DNA of 64,000 nt from Diploptera punctata (lineage: Eukaryota; Arthropoda; Insecta; Blattodea; Blaberidae). Under the pieces are notes generated by a model. The model was not told the origin of the DNA. It worked only from the letters and a program-made list of their open reading frames with translations, and made no database searches. How positions within the stretch are numbered: position 1 is the stretch's first letter; each line of letters opens with the position of its first letter. The position numbers and the translations under genes were made by a program. The stretch is from NCBI GenBank assembly GCA_030220185.1, contig JASPKZ010010276.1, forward strand, positions 718,501 to 782,500. The letters are read 5' to 3'. This document shows positions 30,858 to 42,040 of this stretch, in pieces.

Positions 30858-32954
30858 TCATTCCCCATACGCGCAACATGTCCTGGCCCATCGCAGTCTA
30901 CGGGACTTAACTGTTCTTATTATATCTGGCTTCCTATAAAGACCGTGTAGTTCATTGTTATGTAGTCTTCTCCATTCACCTGTCTGTTCATCTCTCTTTG
31001 GTCCAAAAATTTTCCTAAGAACTTTATTCTCAAATACTCGTAATCTCCTTTCCTCCCTTAAAGTAAGAGTCCATGTTTCGCACCCATATAATATAACTGG
31101 TAGAATAATAGTTTTATATATTTTCAGCTTAACGTTTTTTGAAAGGAGTTGGGACATCAAAAGTCTCTGCAATGCATAATAGCATGCATTTCCAGAATTG
31201 AGCCTATGTTTAATTTCTTTGTGCATCTCATTCCTATTTGTGATTATTGTTCCTAGGTATTTGAATTCAGCCAATTCCTCAAAATTTCCCTCATTTGTCA
31301 TTAGCTGTCCATTTCCATTATATAATGTATTTCTACGTGTGACCATATATTTAGTTTTACTGATATTTACTTCCAGTCCTAATTTCTTAGTGTTACTCAA
31401 TAGTGTGTGCGTGTTGGCCTTTAGTATCTCCTCGCTATCGGCCAGTAGTACTACATCATCAGCATAAACTAACAGCTTATTAATACCATTCAGTTGTAAG
31501 CCTTCCTCATTCTCTAAAGATTTAATGGCATGCTCTAGTACAAAATTAAATAGTAGAGGAGATAGTGCATCTCCTTGCTTCAACCCATTCTGGATTTCAA
31601 AAGTGTCTGAAAACTGTTTGCCTACACGCACCCTACTCGTTGAGCCATTTAGACACATTCGTATAAGTCTAACTAACTTTTTAGGAATTCCGAACTCCAG
31701 CAGGATACTATATAACTTCTCCCTCTTAATTGAATCATATGCTTTTTGGAAGTCTACGTATAGTTGATGTACAGTACCATTATATTCCCATTTCTTTTCT
31801 AAAATCTGTCTTATACTAAAAATCTGATCTGTTGTAGACCTGTTTCTTCTAAATGCACATTGATGATCTCCTAGAATGTCATCAATATAGGGAGTAAGTC
31901 TGCTTACTAATATATTTGTTAGAATTTTGTACGAAGTTGAAAGTAATGAGATGCCCCTATAGTTGTTGCAATCAGTTTTATCTCCTTTCTTATAAATTGG
32001 TACGATAATTGATTCCTTCCATTCATCTGGAAGAGCTTCTTTTTCCCAAATCATACTAAGCAAACAGCGTATCTTGTCCATCAATTTTTCTCCCCCTGAT
32101 TTTATCAGTTCTGCTGGGATCTCATCTGAACCTGATGCTTTATACATCTTCAATTTTTCAATTGCCATTTCAACCTCTAATGCACTTGGCTCTGCGACTA
32201 GCATTTCTGCTGTCTGTAACTTATCCTCCTCAATGTCCTGTTCTGTATGTACATTTAATAGCTGATTAAAATAACTGTTCCATCTATTTAATATACTCTT
32301 GGAATCTGCAATCATATCCCCATTTTCATTCCGAATTATGTTTGTTCTAGCCTGAAACCCTTTCTTCTCTATACTAATTCCCTGATATAATTCTCTAATG
32401 TTCCTATTTTTTGCATTCATTTCAAGATCATTAATCTTCTCTCTCAAATATTCCCTCTTTTTACTCTTTAGTAACTTGGTGGTTTCCCGTCTAACACTAC
32501 CCAATTGCTCTAAATTTACCTCATTTGGCTCGTGTAACCATTTCATTTTTGCTAGCTTTCTTTTCTTTACAATGTCGGCACATTCCTCATCAAACCATTT
32601 CTTGTTTTGCCTCTTTTTTAAACAACCAATGCTTTCTGATGCTGACAATTTAATAGTATCTCTTATAGCCTCCCATTCTTTATTTATATCAGTTTCTTCT
32701 TCGTTTGCCACATTGTCATCTGAAGATTCCAGTATTTCAAATCTATTAGCAATTTTGATTTGGTATTCTTGCCGCATTTCATCATTTTTCAAGTTTTTTA
32801 ATTCATATTTTACAGAATCATCTTTAGCGTTTGTTCCTCTCATAAGCGATAGCCGTTGTCTGATTTTCACCCTGACCAGATGATGATCTGAATTGCAGTC
32901 TGTCCCTCTAACTGATCTAACATCAATGATGCTACTGTGCCAGCGTTTATCCAC
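30858..32954 (-). pseudogene. LINE A ORF2 core: RT domain, 698 codons open
   Basis: Copies LINE RNA into DNA at the target site. Residue positions are counted from the ATG at 32954. SDHHLV (about 22-27) is the end of the endonuclease domain. IPIYKKGDKTDCNNYRG marks the fingers; YVDFQKAYDS (about 400) is motif A; NGLKQGDALSP is motif [12 protein letters not shown] (about 495) is motif C with both Asp present. The ATG is internal, since upstream the endonuclease is in other frames. At about 30888 GG replaces G seen in other copies, so RRLRWAGHV becomes RRLRWARTC and the frame ends. The true C-terminus (GKPEGKRPVGRPRMRWE, WRAYVRAAMNL) continues in another frame at 30659-30868. Confidence 0.88.
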
Positions 32955-33433
32955 TAATACATGATCTATCTGGTTCCGAGTTTCTCCATCTGGGGACGTC
33001 CAGGTGTATTTATGAATATCCTTATGCTGAAATGTTGTGCTCTTAACAATGAGATTCTTTGATGTGGCAAATGTGACTAATCTAACCCCGTTGTCGTTAC
33101 TATCTTCATGAAGACTGAATTTGCCTATTGTTGGTTTTGAATATATCTTCCCGCCCCACTTTTGGCATTAAAATCTCCTAAGACAATTTTCATATGTTAT
33201 CGTGAAAGGCTATCAACTAAGCATTCTAATTCTTCATAGAACTCATCCTTGATCTTGTCATCTTTATCTTCTGTGGGGGCATGTACATTTACAATTACAA
33301 AATCATGTCGTTTACCCTTTAGAATTATGTATGATATCCTATCACTAACAAACTTAATATCTCGGATAGCGGATAGGATCCTCCTTCTGACTAAAAAACC
33401 CGTTTCCAAATGCAGGTCTTTCTGCACCCCCAT
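32955..33433 (-). pseudogene. LINE A endonuclease domain, broken
   Basis: Frames give VIVNVHAPTEDKDDKIKDEF, then a stop, KIVLGDFNA, and a region ending [19 protein letters not shown] and the downstream SDHH are signature residues of the exonuclease-endonuclease-phosphatase fold that nicks the target DNA. At least two stops and a frame change separate them. The copy at 54110-55392 keeps a cleaner version of this middle part. Confidence 0.82.
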
Positions 33434-33784
33434 AGTAATAATGCAAAAGCTTCCTGATTCCTGACTACCTTCTCCTGGCCACCTAACTCTCCTGTAAAGC
33501 GACTATATCCAAGGGCGATTTATCCAATTCCCGCGTTAATATCTCTAGTGCCCCGCTATTGTATAAAGTCCTAACATTCCATTTTCCTAGGAACATGTCC
33601 CTGTGGTTTGAGCCTTTGGCATGGGTTCCCTGAAGTAGTCCCCGCCCGGAGAACCGAATGGGGGACTATTTGACCTCCGGAAAATTTTACCCCAGTAGAA
33701 CCCATGTCCGCATTTCTTGACGGTTATATTTTTACGGTGAAAGATCGTCACTCTTTCGACCAAGGTACTTATTTCGTCTGGCTT

Positions 33785-33870
33785 ATCACCTTATTGTATG
33801 TGTAATTTAAACCTGGTGAAGTGGAAGAGAAGGTCTTAACTCCATCACGTAAAATAAATAAATAAATAAA
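33785..33870 (+). mobile_element. LINE C 3' tip with (AAAT)n tail
   Basis: CTGGTGAAGTGGAAGAGAAGG, CTTAACTCCATCACG and AAATAAATAAAT match the 3' tips at 61140-61195 and 57296-57360. Only the last 80 bases remain. Confidence 0.7.
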
Positions 33871-34433
33871 GCAGCCCCAACATATGGAAAACACTCATAC
33901 AGCCATCAATTCACATTCCAAATGGGCAAAATCTGCCCGTCCATGGACGTGTATATTACTTCCATGAAGGAAGTGAAGAAAGCCTATGAACAAAAAATGT
34001 AAAGTCTACTCACACAATTCACTAACCAGATCAATACGTTACAGTTTCCAACTACTTAAATGACACATACATAAAACACATTTAAATTCTACAATTCACT
34101 AAACTGTACCAAACCAAAAGCCAACACTACATAGATAAACTACAAACACATTCCACTTTCTTCTTGGTTTTTATCCTCTCCTGTGCATAAAGATTTCTCT
34201 AGTACACACACAAATCCTGAAAACGTTTTACCTTCTCCAAACTATGCAAACACTCAAAACAACTTCTTCTACGGCCAGACATAACAAAACACAAACTCAT
34301 TAAAAAAACATCACAAACAAAATTTTTGTTAAAACAACCCGAAGAGGGTAAAATAAGACCTTAGAACGGGGAGAGTAGTGTCACCTGTATCTCATTACAC
34401 ACACTATATTGTCATTAAGTAACAGTATATTAC
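33871..34433. other. No gene supported
   Basis: Short stop-rich frames, with no repeat match noticed. ACACACAA- and AACAAAA-rich. Confidence 0.45.
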
Positions 34434-34625
34434 GATGCGAGGTTGGGAAGTGCTTTTTACAGAATCAAGGAAAAAGGTTTTTAATTTCCGAGATTATGTA
34501 AAACACTTCACAAACGTGCGTTGTATATTATTTTTTTGCGCGATGGTATTTTCAAAATAATAAATAATAGTAAAATATTAACAACTTTGTTGGAAATATT
34601 TACATTCATTATAAACAATTGACTA

Positions 34626-35858
34626 AGACTATCGTGGAATTAGCTTGTTGAACTCTGGATATAAAATTTATGCTAATATAGTTAAGAATAAATTGAGAAA
34701 AATTTATGAAAATATAATTGGAGAAGAGCAGAGTGGATTCAGAAAGGGTAGATCTTGTACAGATGGAGTCTTTACTCTAAAACTACTATTAGAAAAGCAC
34801 AAGGAATTCAATATAGAAACTCATATCGCCTTCGTTGACTTCATAAAGGCTTTTGACAAAGTAGACAGAAATATATTACTACAAATTTTAGCTGATGATA
34901 ACGTTCCACAACAATATAATACTAATAACTTCAACATCTATAAAGATAATGAAATCTCTGTTAAACAAGATGGCAAATTATCTTCTTGGGAAAAGATCAA
35001 CACTGGAGTAAGACAGGGATGTGGACTTTCACCGGTGCTTTTCATTATATACATGAATAAATTAATAAATGAATGGAGGAAAACACAACGAGGATATATA
35101 CCCATCAATAGGAACCTCAAACTCGATGCTATTCTTTTTGCAGACGATTTAGCTCTTCTGGCACTTTCCGAAAATAATTTGCAACGATCAATTTATAATT
35201 TACAAAAAATAGGTGCCAAATTTAATATGGAAATATCAATTAACAAAACTAAAATTATGGCATTTCATGGGAAGGACCCCATACAAAGTAAAATTTGTCT
35301 CCAGAATAAAATTTTAGAGAGATCTAATCAATTTAAATATCTTTGATATTATCTCTCTATCAGGGATGAAAAGGATATCCCTGAAAAAGTTACTAGTTAT
35401 AATAAAAGTTTAGGAATTATTAATCAAGTTATGAAACCATCCCTTGTACAAAAAAGCACCAGATTACGTTTATATAACACTTTGGCTAGACCAGTGTTGA
35501 CCTATGGTAGTGAAGCATGGACACTAAGAAAACAACATGAAAGCAGAATAACGGCTTGTGAAATGAGATTCATGCGCAGAACAGCGGGTTACACCAGATG
35601 GGATCGGAAAAGGAACACCGATATCTTAAAAGAATTGAAGACTACGCCAATTTTGGAATATATTAAACAGTACCAACTAAATTGGAAACACCATCTTGAA
35701 AGAATGAGTTCAAATCGGATCCCCAAAGCTGTTTATAATTATATACCAAGAGGACGAAGATCACTGGGCCGTCCTATTAAACGCTGGAGGGAAAATTTTC
35801 TATAGGATCGTAACAGGCCTTGGTCTAATACTTGGAAGGAAGAAGAAGAAGAAGACTA
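34626..35858 (+). mobile_element. LINE B copy 3, 5'-truncated, inserted in repeat D
   Basis: Starts inside the reverse transcriptase and ends ...TTGGAAGGAAGAAGAAGAAGAA. GACTAA at the left border and just after the GAA tail is the likely target duplication; an uninterrupted repeat D copy has one GACTAACG there. It is the best preserved family B copy. Confidence 0.88.
34636..35805 (+). pseudogene. LINE B reverse transcriptase with one stop
   Basis: Truncated at GISLLNSGYKIYANIV in the fingers. Then EEQSGFRKGRSC, motif A AFVDFIKAFDKV, motif B TGVRQGCGLSPVLF and motif C ILFADDLALLAL with both Asp. The frame is interrupted once by TGA at 35344-35346 (FKYL-stop-YYLS, probably a former Gly) and continues in the same frame to GRRSLGRPIKRWRENFL. 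It would be about 390 codons. The start is not native. Confidence 0.88.
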
Positions 35859-36352
35859 ACGTTAAAGAGTGTGGACAATGTTTTTTAGTTGAAACTACAG
35901 GAGGTTATGAGACTAATAGTGATAAAGTGGCGGCAAGTACGTATTTATTGTTCTATATTGTTTCAAATAAAATACAGTTCATTTAAAATGCGGTGAGTTG
36001 TTTCGTATAATCTATATTAACATTACCTTTTGGATATTTTCTATATATACATTGTACGTAGTATACATAGAGGGCAGTGGTTTTTACTTCCCGATCGTGG
36101 GTGTAAATTTAATATTACAGTATAGTTATCTAGGTTGGCAACCCCGAAATGTAGGAAGTTGAACTTTCAATAATGGTTGCCATTGCTGGTAAGTACGACA
36201 AAACGCACTATCGCGCAAAAACTTTTTTAACGAATTTTTGTAATCTTCATATTAAATATTTATTAGATATTTTATGATTTTTTTTATACATATTCATGGA
36301 GGCTGGTTTATGAACTCACCAGAGAGACCTTTTTTTTTTAATAGAAGATCTG

Positions 36353-36756
36353 CGGACGACACTACTACTGCCATCTAGTAAGACCTACAATGTAACTTAA
36401 TTTCACAAGACCTACAAGAGAAGGACATACCATCAGCATTCTATGCGACCAGTGCCATGAGAGACAGACGTGGACAGAATCAAACTGTGAAATGCGTAAT
36501 GTCATTACCAGATTGACAGTCCATGACTTACATCACAAGATATGCTGCGACAAAACATTTCATGAACCTAAAAACATGTGTTTTGTGTTCAAAAAAATGC
36601 GTAAAGTACCATATTATAAATTGTAAAAAAACGGCTTAACTCAATCAGTGCTTATAGCAAAGACAAATAACCACTTTATATGTAATATATGCACGGTTTT
36701 GTGCGCATTTCTCCTTTATTATGAATTATATACATATTTTATAGGGGTACTAGATA
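36353..36756. other. Unassigned; short Cys/His-rich frame
   Basis: A plus frame without a stop (36399-36627) contains ILCDQCHERQTW, ESNCEM and HHKICCDKTFHEP, with Cys and His spacing that could bind zinc. It has no start or match, so it may be a decayed fragment. Confidence 0.25.
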
Positions 36757-37404
36757 AAAAATCGGCCTCTAATGAATACCTAGGAACAATAATTACAAAT
36801 AGGAATCAGATACACAAAGAAATTAAATATAGACTCAATTCTGGAAATGTGTGCTATTATGCATTACAGGGACTCTGGTCGTCTCAACTCCTTTAAAAAA
36901 AAACGTTAAACTGAAAAAATATATAACTGTTATTCTCCCAGTTATATTATGTGAATGCGAAACTTGTACTCTTACTTTAAGGGAGGAAAAAAGATTGTGA
37001 GTATTTGAGAATAAATATCTTAGGAAAAATTTTGGACTAAAGAGAGGTGAACAGATAGGTGAATGGAGAGGACTATATAACAGTGAGCTGCATGGACTTT
37101 ATAGGAAGCCAGATATAATAAGAAGAGTTAAGTCTCGTAGACTACGTTGGACAGGGCATGTGGCACGAGTGAGGAATGAACGAGATGCATGAAAGCTACT
37201 TATAGAAAACTAGAAGAAACACGAAAAGTTGGTAGGCCAAGAATGAGGTGGTAGAATAATATTAACCATGATTTGAGGGAGGTGGGTCATATAGGAGATG
37301 ATTAGAAAATATTATCTCAGGATAGGAATGTGTGGAGAGCTTTATGTCCGCGAGGCCATGGACCTATGGTTTAGATAGAGCCAGTGAGTGAGTGAGTGAG
37401 TGTG
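36757..37404 (+). mobile_element. LINE A 3' third with (AGTG)n tail
   Basis: EYLGTIITNRNQIHKEIKYR, then LNSGNVCYYALQ, then decayed sequence to the C-terminus. It ends GATAGAGCCAGTGAGTGAGTGAGTGAG. The tail unit AGTG differs from AAGT at 30636 and TTAG at 11001. Confidence 0.82.
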
Positions 37405-37432
37405 TGTTTATGCTATTGTTTTCTATTGTATA

Positions 37433-37601
37433 CTAGCTGGCCCGGCGAACGTCGTATCGCCTTTAAATATTTTTACGTTAATGTTTCCGATGTTTTAATA
37501 GTTATCTGCTATTCGGGGCGGAAACAATCCAACAAATCAAAGATCATAAAAATCGGTCCAGCCGTTCTTGAGTTATAAATAGTGTAACTAATCCGACTTT
37601 G

Positions 37602-37632
<31 letters not shown>
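37433..37632 (-). mobile_element. Short Helitron-like element
   Basis: On minus it ends GACGTTCGCCGGGCCAGCTAG followed by T. The other end runs CGGATTAGTTACACTA... from a (TA)n stretch (37602-37632). It has no coding region. Confidence 0.55.
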
Positions 37633-37638
<6 letters not shown>

Positions 37639-38702
37639 GTCCCGGCCACGCGTTGCTGTGGTTAAGGTATACATTAAATTATGTTGTAGTAAACTAAGTG
37701 AGAAATCTAAATCAGAAAGTTTTTGTTTTACACAATTTTTTAGTTCTGGTACGTTAACCACACCCAGAATAAATTTGGATGGTGATTTATGTGGAAGTGG
37801 TTTTGTTGATTGAGATGAATTTATGTTGTCTGCATTATCAGTATTATCCGTAAGTGTATCATAAGGATTATATACATTTATTGATGGAATATTTTGAGGA
37901 GGCTTGCTGATTTCATTATACTTTCAGTTTTTTCTACGAACTTGTTGCCAGTTTGGATTCTCATCATCATCATCAAGAAGTCTCTGTATAGTAATATCAT
38001 CTTGTGATATATTATAGTCACCTTGCTTTTCATTTAATTGAGGCATGTAGATTGTTTCTGTAATATTAGGCATAGTATTATAACTAACAGACTTACTTAC
38101 AGTTCTGTTATTCCGTTCCTTAGGACCTTCATATGTTTTTAAATTGACATTCTTCTTAAATGTAAGATTTATGTCACATTTGCGGAAATTCACTTGATAT
38201 CTTATCATTCATGGTCTCTAGAACTGATTCGCCATATTGTTCAATGTCCCTTCTCGGTCCAGTTAAATTTAAATTAAGTTTCTGTCTTTCAGTTAGATTA
38301 CTTAAAAATAATACTTACACGAAATTAATATTATTATCAATATATTGAAAATAAAATAAACACAAACACACTTAAATTATGAAATAATCAATATTTGTAA
38401 TTCAATTGAAATTCGCGGTTACAACAAAAAGCACAGCCACCTGGTTAAATAATAAACCAATTACCTTACACCGTAATCTGTTAGAATCGTATGGAACTCA
38501 CAGATAATTAAAACTCTTCGTTAAATAATAAAAAATAATTTGCAATAAAAAATAATGCGACTATAAATTTAGTTATAAACAACTGTAGGTCTCAAGTTGG
38601 ATCAAACAGCACACAGTGTGCAAAATTTTATTAAAATCGGTTCAGTAGTTTAGGATTCCATCGCGGACAAACAACGTGACACGTAATTTTTATATATTAA
38701 GA
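37633..38702 (-). mobile_element. Helitron-like element carrying an ORF1-like remnant
   Basis: On minus the 5' end is TCTTAATATATAAAAATTAC after A, and the 3' end is CGTGGCCGGGACTTCTAA before T. TC start, CTRR end and A|T flanks fit Helitrons. Inside, about 600 bases look like a retrotransposon ORF1. No Rep/helicase gene. Confidence 0.55.
37670..38290 (-). pseudogene. Retrotransposon ORF1 (gag-like) remnant
   Basis: Frame pieces: LTERQKLNLNLTGPRRDIEQY up to a stop; then 38208-37924 ending ENPNWQQVRRKN; then after a stop SPSKFILGVVNVPELKNCV. W..VRRK followed by P..F..GV.N...L recalls the region before the zinc knuckles in ORF1 of Jockey-type LINEs. No CCHC knuckle was found. Moderate to low confidence. 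Confidence 0.35.
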
Positions 38703-38990
38703 TATGTTAATAAGGTGTGTATGTTTGGTGAATTAACTGTATTTCAAGTGTCCTGCATTATATAAATAAATATTGTAATTAATATAAGGTACTCAAGCAA
38801 GCCATTCGCATGTATTAATTGATCATACAACCAAAGAGAAACATTTTTACTTGAACCGGTTTTGACCCGAATATCTTCGGCATTAAGCCGAGGCTCTCTT
38901 ACCATTTGATCTACTTAGGCAATCCAGGAACAGATACAAATCTCTCTTTTGAATTACCGTGTGTGGATTCAAGTCCAGGTTCAGGTAAAT
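38703..38990. other. No gene seen
   Basis: Unassigned AT-rich sequence. Confidence 0.45.
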
Positions 38991-39125
38991 ATTTTTCTTC
39001 TTCTTCACTTCCTGGTTTAAGAAGAGTTGCCTGTTCCGTCTTCACTAATAGATCTAAGACCATCTCTTCCGAGGACGTCTGACATCTCTTCTTCCTCTTG
39101 GAAAATAATGGAAATATTTTTTTTA
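38991..39125 (-). mobile_element. LINE 3' end with GAA tail
   Basis: TTCTTCTTCTTC at 38996-39010 reads as a GAA tail on minus, preceded by a short, broken, charged region like other family B ends. Confidence 0.4.
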
Positions 39126-39151
39126 TTTAGCTATATTAACTATTTCATGCG

Positions 39152-39473
39152 GGCGGCTCCGCGACGCAAGCGGTTAGACGCTCGCCTCTCACCGCTGAGT
39201 TCCCGAGATCGAGTCTCAGTCACTCCTTGTAGGTTTCGTGGTGGACGAAACGGAACTTGCGCATGTTTTTCTCGGGATTTTCTCTGCCAGAATTTCGTTC
39301 CACCATTTCTCCATAATCATCTATTTCATGTCATTTCATACATATGCTCCTGTGATGATGCGTCAGGCGTGGTCGGCCGGTATCTTGTCATTCACAGACC
39401 TATATATATATGGGCTCATCTCATCTCATCCCTCGACCCGACCCTGCGTTGGACACAAGTTAAAGATATTTAT
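39152..39473 (+). mobile_element. SINE5 with target duplication
   Basis: Head CGACGCAAGCGGTTAGACGCTCG (A box) and GAGATCGAGTCTCAG (B box). The body holds GTTTCGTGGTGGACGAAAC and an end with CTCATCTCATC and CTGCGTTGGACACAAG. Flanks TTAACTATTTCATGCG (39136-39151) and TTTAATTATTTCATGCG (39474-39490) are the duplication. It is the only copy in the window. Confidence 0.82.
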
Positions 39474-39908
39474 TTTAATTATTTCATGCGTATAGCTAGC
39501 CTAAGAATATCAATTTCAATACTAGGTTCTTAATTAGATAATATGGTACGAGATAAATCTCATCACAATATCTTCTTAGTAGAAACAACCCTGCTGTAAT
39601 GTGAACAGAAGTTCACTACTAAGGGTGCACGGAGATTTATAAGACAATAAGGATTTGTGTCATCGGTCGTAGTGAACTAGTGGTTATGCTCTTTGCCTCT
39701 GGTCCCGAGGGTCGTGGGTTCAAACACGGCCGATGTCGTTGGATAAGTTCAAGTGGCAAGTCCTCCGGGAGGGACTTTAAGCCGTGAGTCCCGAATCTGA
39801 AGATTTTCAGGCTCGTAAAAGATATTTTAGCCAAAATAAAAAGGCCTCTAAGCAAAGTTTTACCGATTAAGACTTTCACGGCTATCGTTATGTATTCTAA
39901 CACAACTT

Positions 39909-40218
39909 TTTCGGATTCTTGGCCTTTTGCAGTGTTTTATTCTCGACGCTTCATGACCTTTTGTGGGTAACCATCTTCAGGAGATTTTTCTTGTGTAAAT
40001 TGTCGTAGTTAACAACTGGTTAGCAGTTTACTACCAAAATGTACACAAGCAAAATCTCTTGAAGATTTTACGATAAAATCACATAAGTTTACAACTATTT
40101 AGCAATTCACTACGAACATTTACACAAATAAAATCTCCTGAAGATGTCACCCACATAAGGTGATGAAACGTCTAGAATACAACACTGCAAGACACGGTCA
40201 AGAATCCCGAAAAGGTAT
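39909..40218. repeat. Palindrome with hammerhead-like core
   Basis: Arms 39909-40000 and 40118-40218 are inverted copies. The right arm reads CTGAAGA (40138), stem TCACC-CACATAA-GGTGA, GAAAC (40165-40169), GTC. The left arm has CTGAAGA with GAAGC instead of GAAAC. A third, direct partial copy (CTCTTGAAGATTTTACG) lies at about 40055-40075. Confidence 0.62.
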
Positions 40219-40502
40219 TTTAGAATACTAAGTTTACCGACCTCATCATTCTAGTGTACCTTAGTTGCTTGCTATTCTTCGCCTGGTTTAAATTTGCAAT
40301 AAATTTGTAGAAACTGACAGCTGTGCTCACCTGTCTCACTCGCACCAGTGTTGCCGGTTTTTCTTCATCAGATGTTAATAGGGGAAAGGGGGAAGACGAA
40401 AACTGGCAAGACGGTGAGTTTTTTTCTTTTGTAACTGGCTGGTAAGCTGGTCAAGGGTCTACCCTTATATCTCCATATTTCTCTCTTCAAAGTTAAGCCA
40501 GA

Positions 40503-41460
40503 TCTAATATATAAAAATGAATGTTTGTTTGTTTGTTTGTATGTTTGTTTGTTCGTACTTTATCCGCGGCCATACCGTTGATCAGATTGCGATGGGGCTT
40601 TTTGCAAAATGTTCAGGAGATTCACGGGATGAACTTAGGCTATAAGAGAGTTGTCATGCTAAACTCCTACACCCTTAAACATCGCCCTTTGTAGTGGAAA
40701 ACGTGAAAAAAGTAGCTCTTGGAAGCTTAAATGGCTTACGCTGCCTAAACCATAACAAATACACAAAATTAATGTACACAGAATTGAATATCTAGACAAG
40801 TTCTACAAAAACGTCCGCGACAGCATATGTTTATCTCTTACGGATAATTCACAATAACGATTTTTGTCTTTCATTGATGTCAAGAGGATCGAGACAAGTC
40901 GTAGATTCCTGCGCAAACATAAAAGCACGTGGCGGGTTTTCTTTTACGGGTAACTCACAATAACGAATTTCGCATTTTAGCCCATTTATGCCAAGAAGAT
41001 CGAGATAAGTAGATTCCCGGGCCACACCGGGTAATCAGAACGGGGAATCTTAAAATAATTACGATATACAATTATAATTATTTTTCATTTTTTTATATAA
41101 CTAATCATAAGAAGTACATTAATGTTAGTCTTTCAGCTCATTTATCCCAAGAAGATCGGGATGAGTAGATTCCCGGACAAGGCCGGGTAAACAGCACGGA
41201 ATATCTAAAAATAATTACGATATAAATGTTTCCCTTTACTTATCTAACTAAACATAAAACACATTAATTTTCGTACTTCAGCTCATTTACATAAGAAGAT
41301 CGGGATAAGTAAATTCCCGGGCAACGCCGGGTAATCAGCACGGGGTATCTAGAAAATATAAATTTATACTTATTTTTTCCTTTCACTTATTCAACAAAAC
41401 ATAAAAGCACATCAATTTTCATTTATTTAGGCGTAGCAGCGCAAGCCGGGTATTAGCTAG
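40503..41460 (+). mobile_element. Helitron-like element, complete
   Basis: Starts TCTAATATATAAAAATGAAT after A40502 and ends GCCGGGTATTAGCTAG before T41461. It has no coding region. The middle holds four diverged units of about 150 bases (around 40860, 40980, 41130 and 41280), each with GAAGATCG.GAT..GTA and a CCCGGGCAACGCCGGGTA-like hairpin. That hairpin echoes the terminal hairpin. Confidence 0.78.
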
Positions 41461-41545
41461 TCTTAAATAAATGTATCATTGGGTCGGGATGTTGACCGCA
41501 TACCATGGACAAATAAGTGTAACTAAATTAACTTAGTCCAGTAAC

Positions 41546-41854
41546 TTTTAACAAAGGAGAGGCCAAGGCTTAACATTGGACTGCGTCATTGATAGAGAGA
41601 AGGATTTGTGTTTGTTCCTGGATTGCCTCAATATTTAAAATGTTAAGAGAGTTAGTGCGTAAAGCTGGAGATCTTAGAATTATATATCGGTTAAGGCAGA
41701 ATTATTTTTCTTTAGTTGTCTTAAAAAAAACTTGACTTAATGAAGTAGGATGTATTACCGAAATGTTCTGGCAGATGTCACAGTCCATGGTAAAAATATG
41801 TTGGCAACATGAGTTTAATAGAAGATGTAATGCAAGATAATCACTAATTTTCTG
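41546..41854. other. No gene seen
   Basis: Unassigned sequence between SINE4 and LINE A. Confidence 0.45.
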
Positions 41855-42040
41855 GCACTATCGAAACCGTAGGTTCATGACCGCGCGGATATAGTCCCTC
41901 CGTAATCCATATTTTGAGCTAATGTTTTCCAAACATCCCCTATATAATTTACCTCCCTCAAAGCATCGCCAATGCTATTATCCCATATCATTATTGGTCT
42001 ACCTACTGGTTGCTTTCCTTGTGATATTCCTATAAGTAAT

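Larger units (their letters stand above)
30636..33780 (-). mobile_element. LINE A, longest copy (endonuclease + RT)
   Basis: About 3.1 kb on minus: a 5' region with GAACCCATGCCAAAGG, an AP-type endonuclease, the reverse transcriptase, a basic C-terminus, and a tail AAGTAAGTAAGTAAGTATAAG after CGATAGTGCCAGTGAG. The tail is a tetranucleotide repeat, not poly-A, as in RTE-type LINEs. Frameshifts and stops break the endonuclease, and one extra base breaks the C-terminus. The clade is likely RTE-like, but this is not certain. Confidence 0.88.
34434..36352 (+). repeat. Repeat D, copy 3, split by LINE B
   Basis: Left part 34434-34625, right part 35859-36352. Together they cover the whole repeat as in 28733-29478, from GCGAGGTTGGGAAGTG to GAAGATCTGCGGAC. 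GACTAA is found at both insert borders. Confidence 0.78.
39660..41545 (+). mobile_element. SINE4 broken into three pieces
   Basis: Head and body 39660-39868 (GTGAACTAGTGGTTATGC, GTGGGTTCAAACACGG); middle 40230-40290 (TTTACCGACCTCATCATTC); tail 41468-41545 (CATTGGGTCGGGATGTTGACC). The gaps hold a palindrome (39909-40218) and a Helitron-like element (40503-41460) with about 200 extra bases. One original SINE is the simplest reading but not proven. Confidence 0.65.

Noticed and set aside
30955..32883. Plus-strand frames across the LINE A copy
   Set aside because: They are the opposite strand of the reverse transcriptase gene.
39027..39533. 168-codon plus-strand frame as a gene
   Set aside because: It runs through a LINE end and SINE5, whose target duplication is clear.
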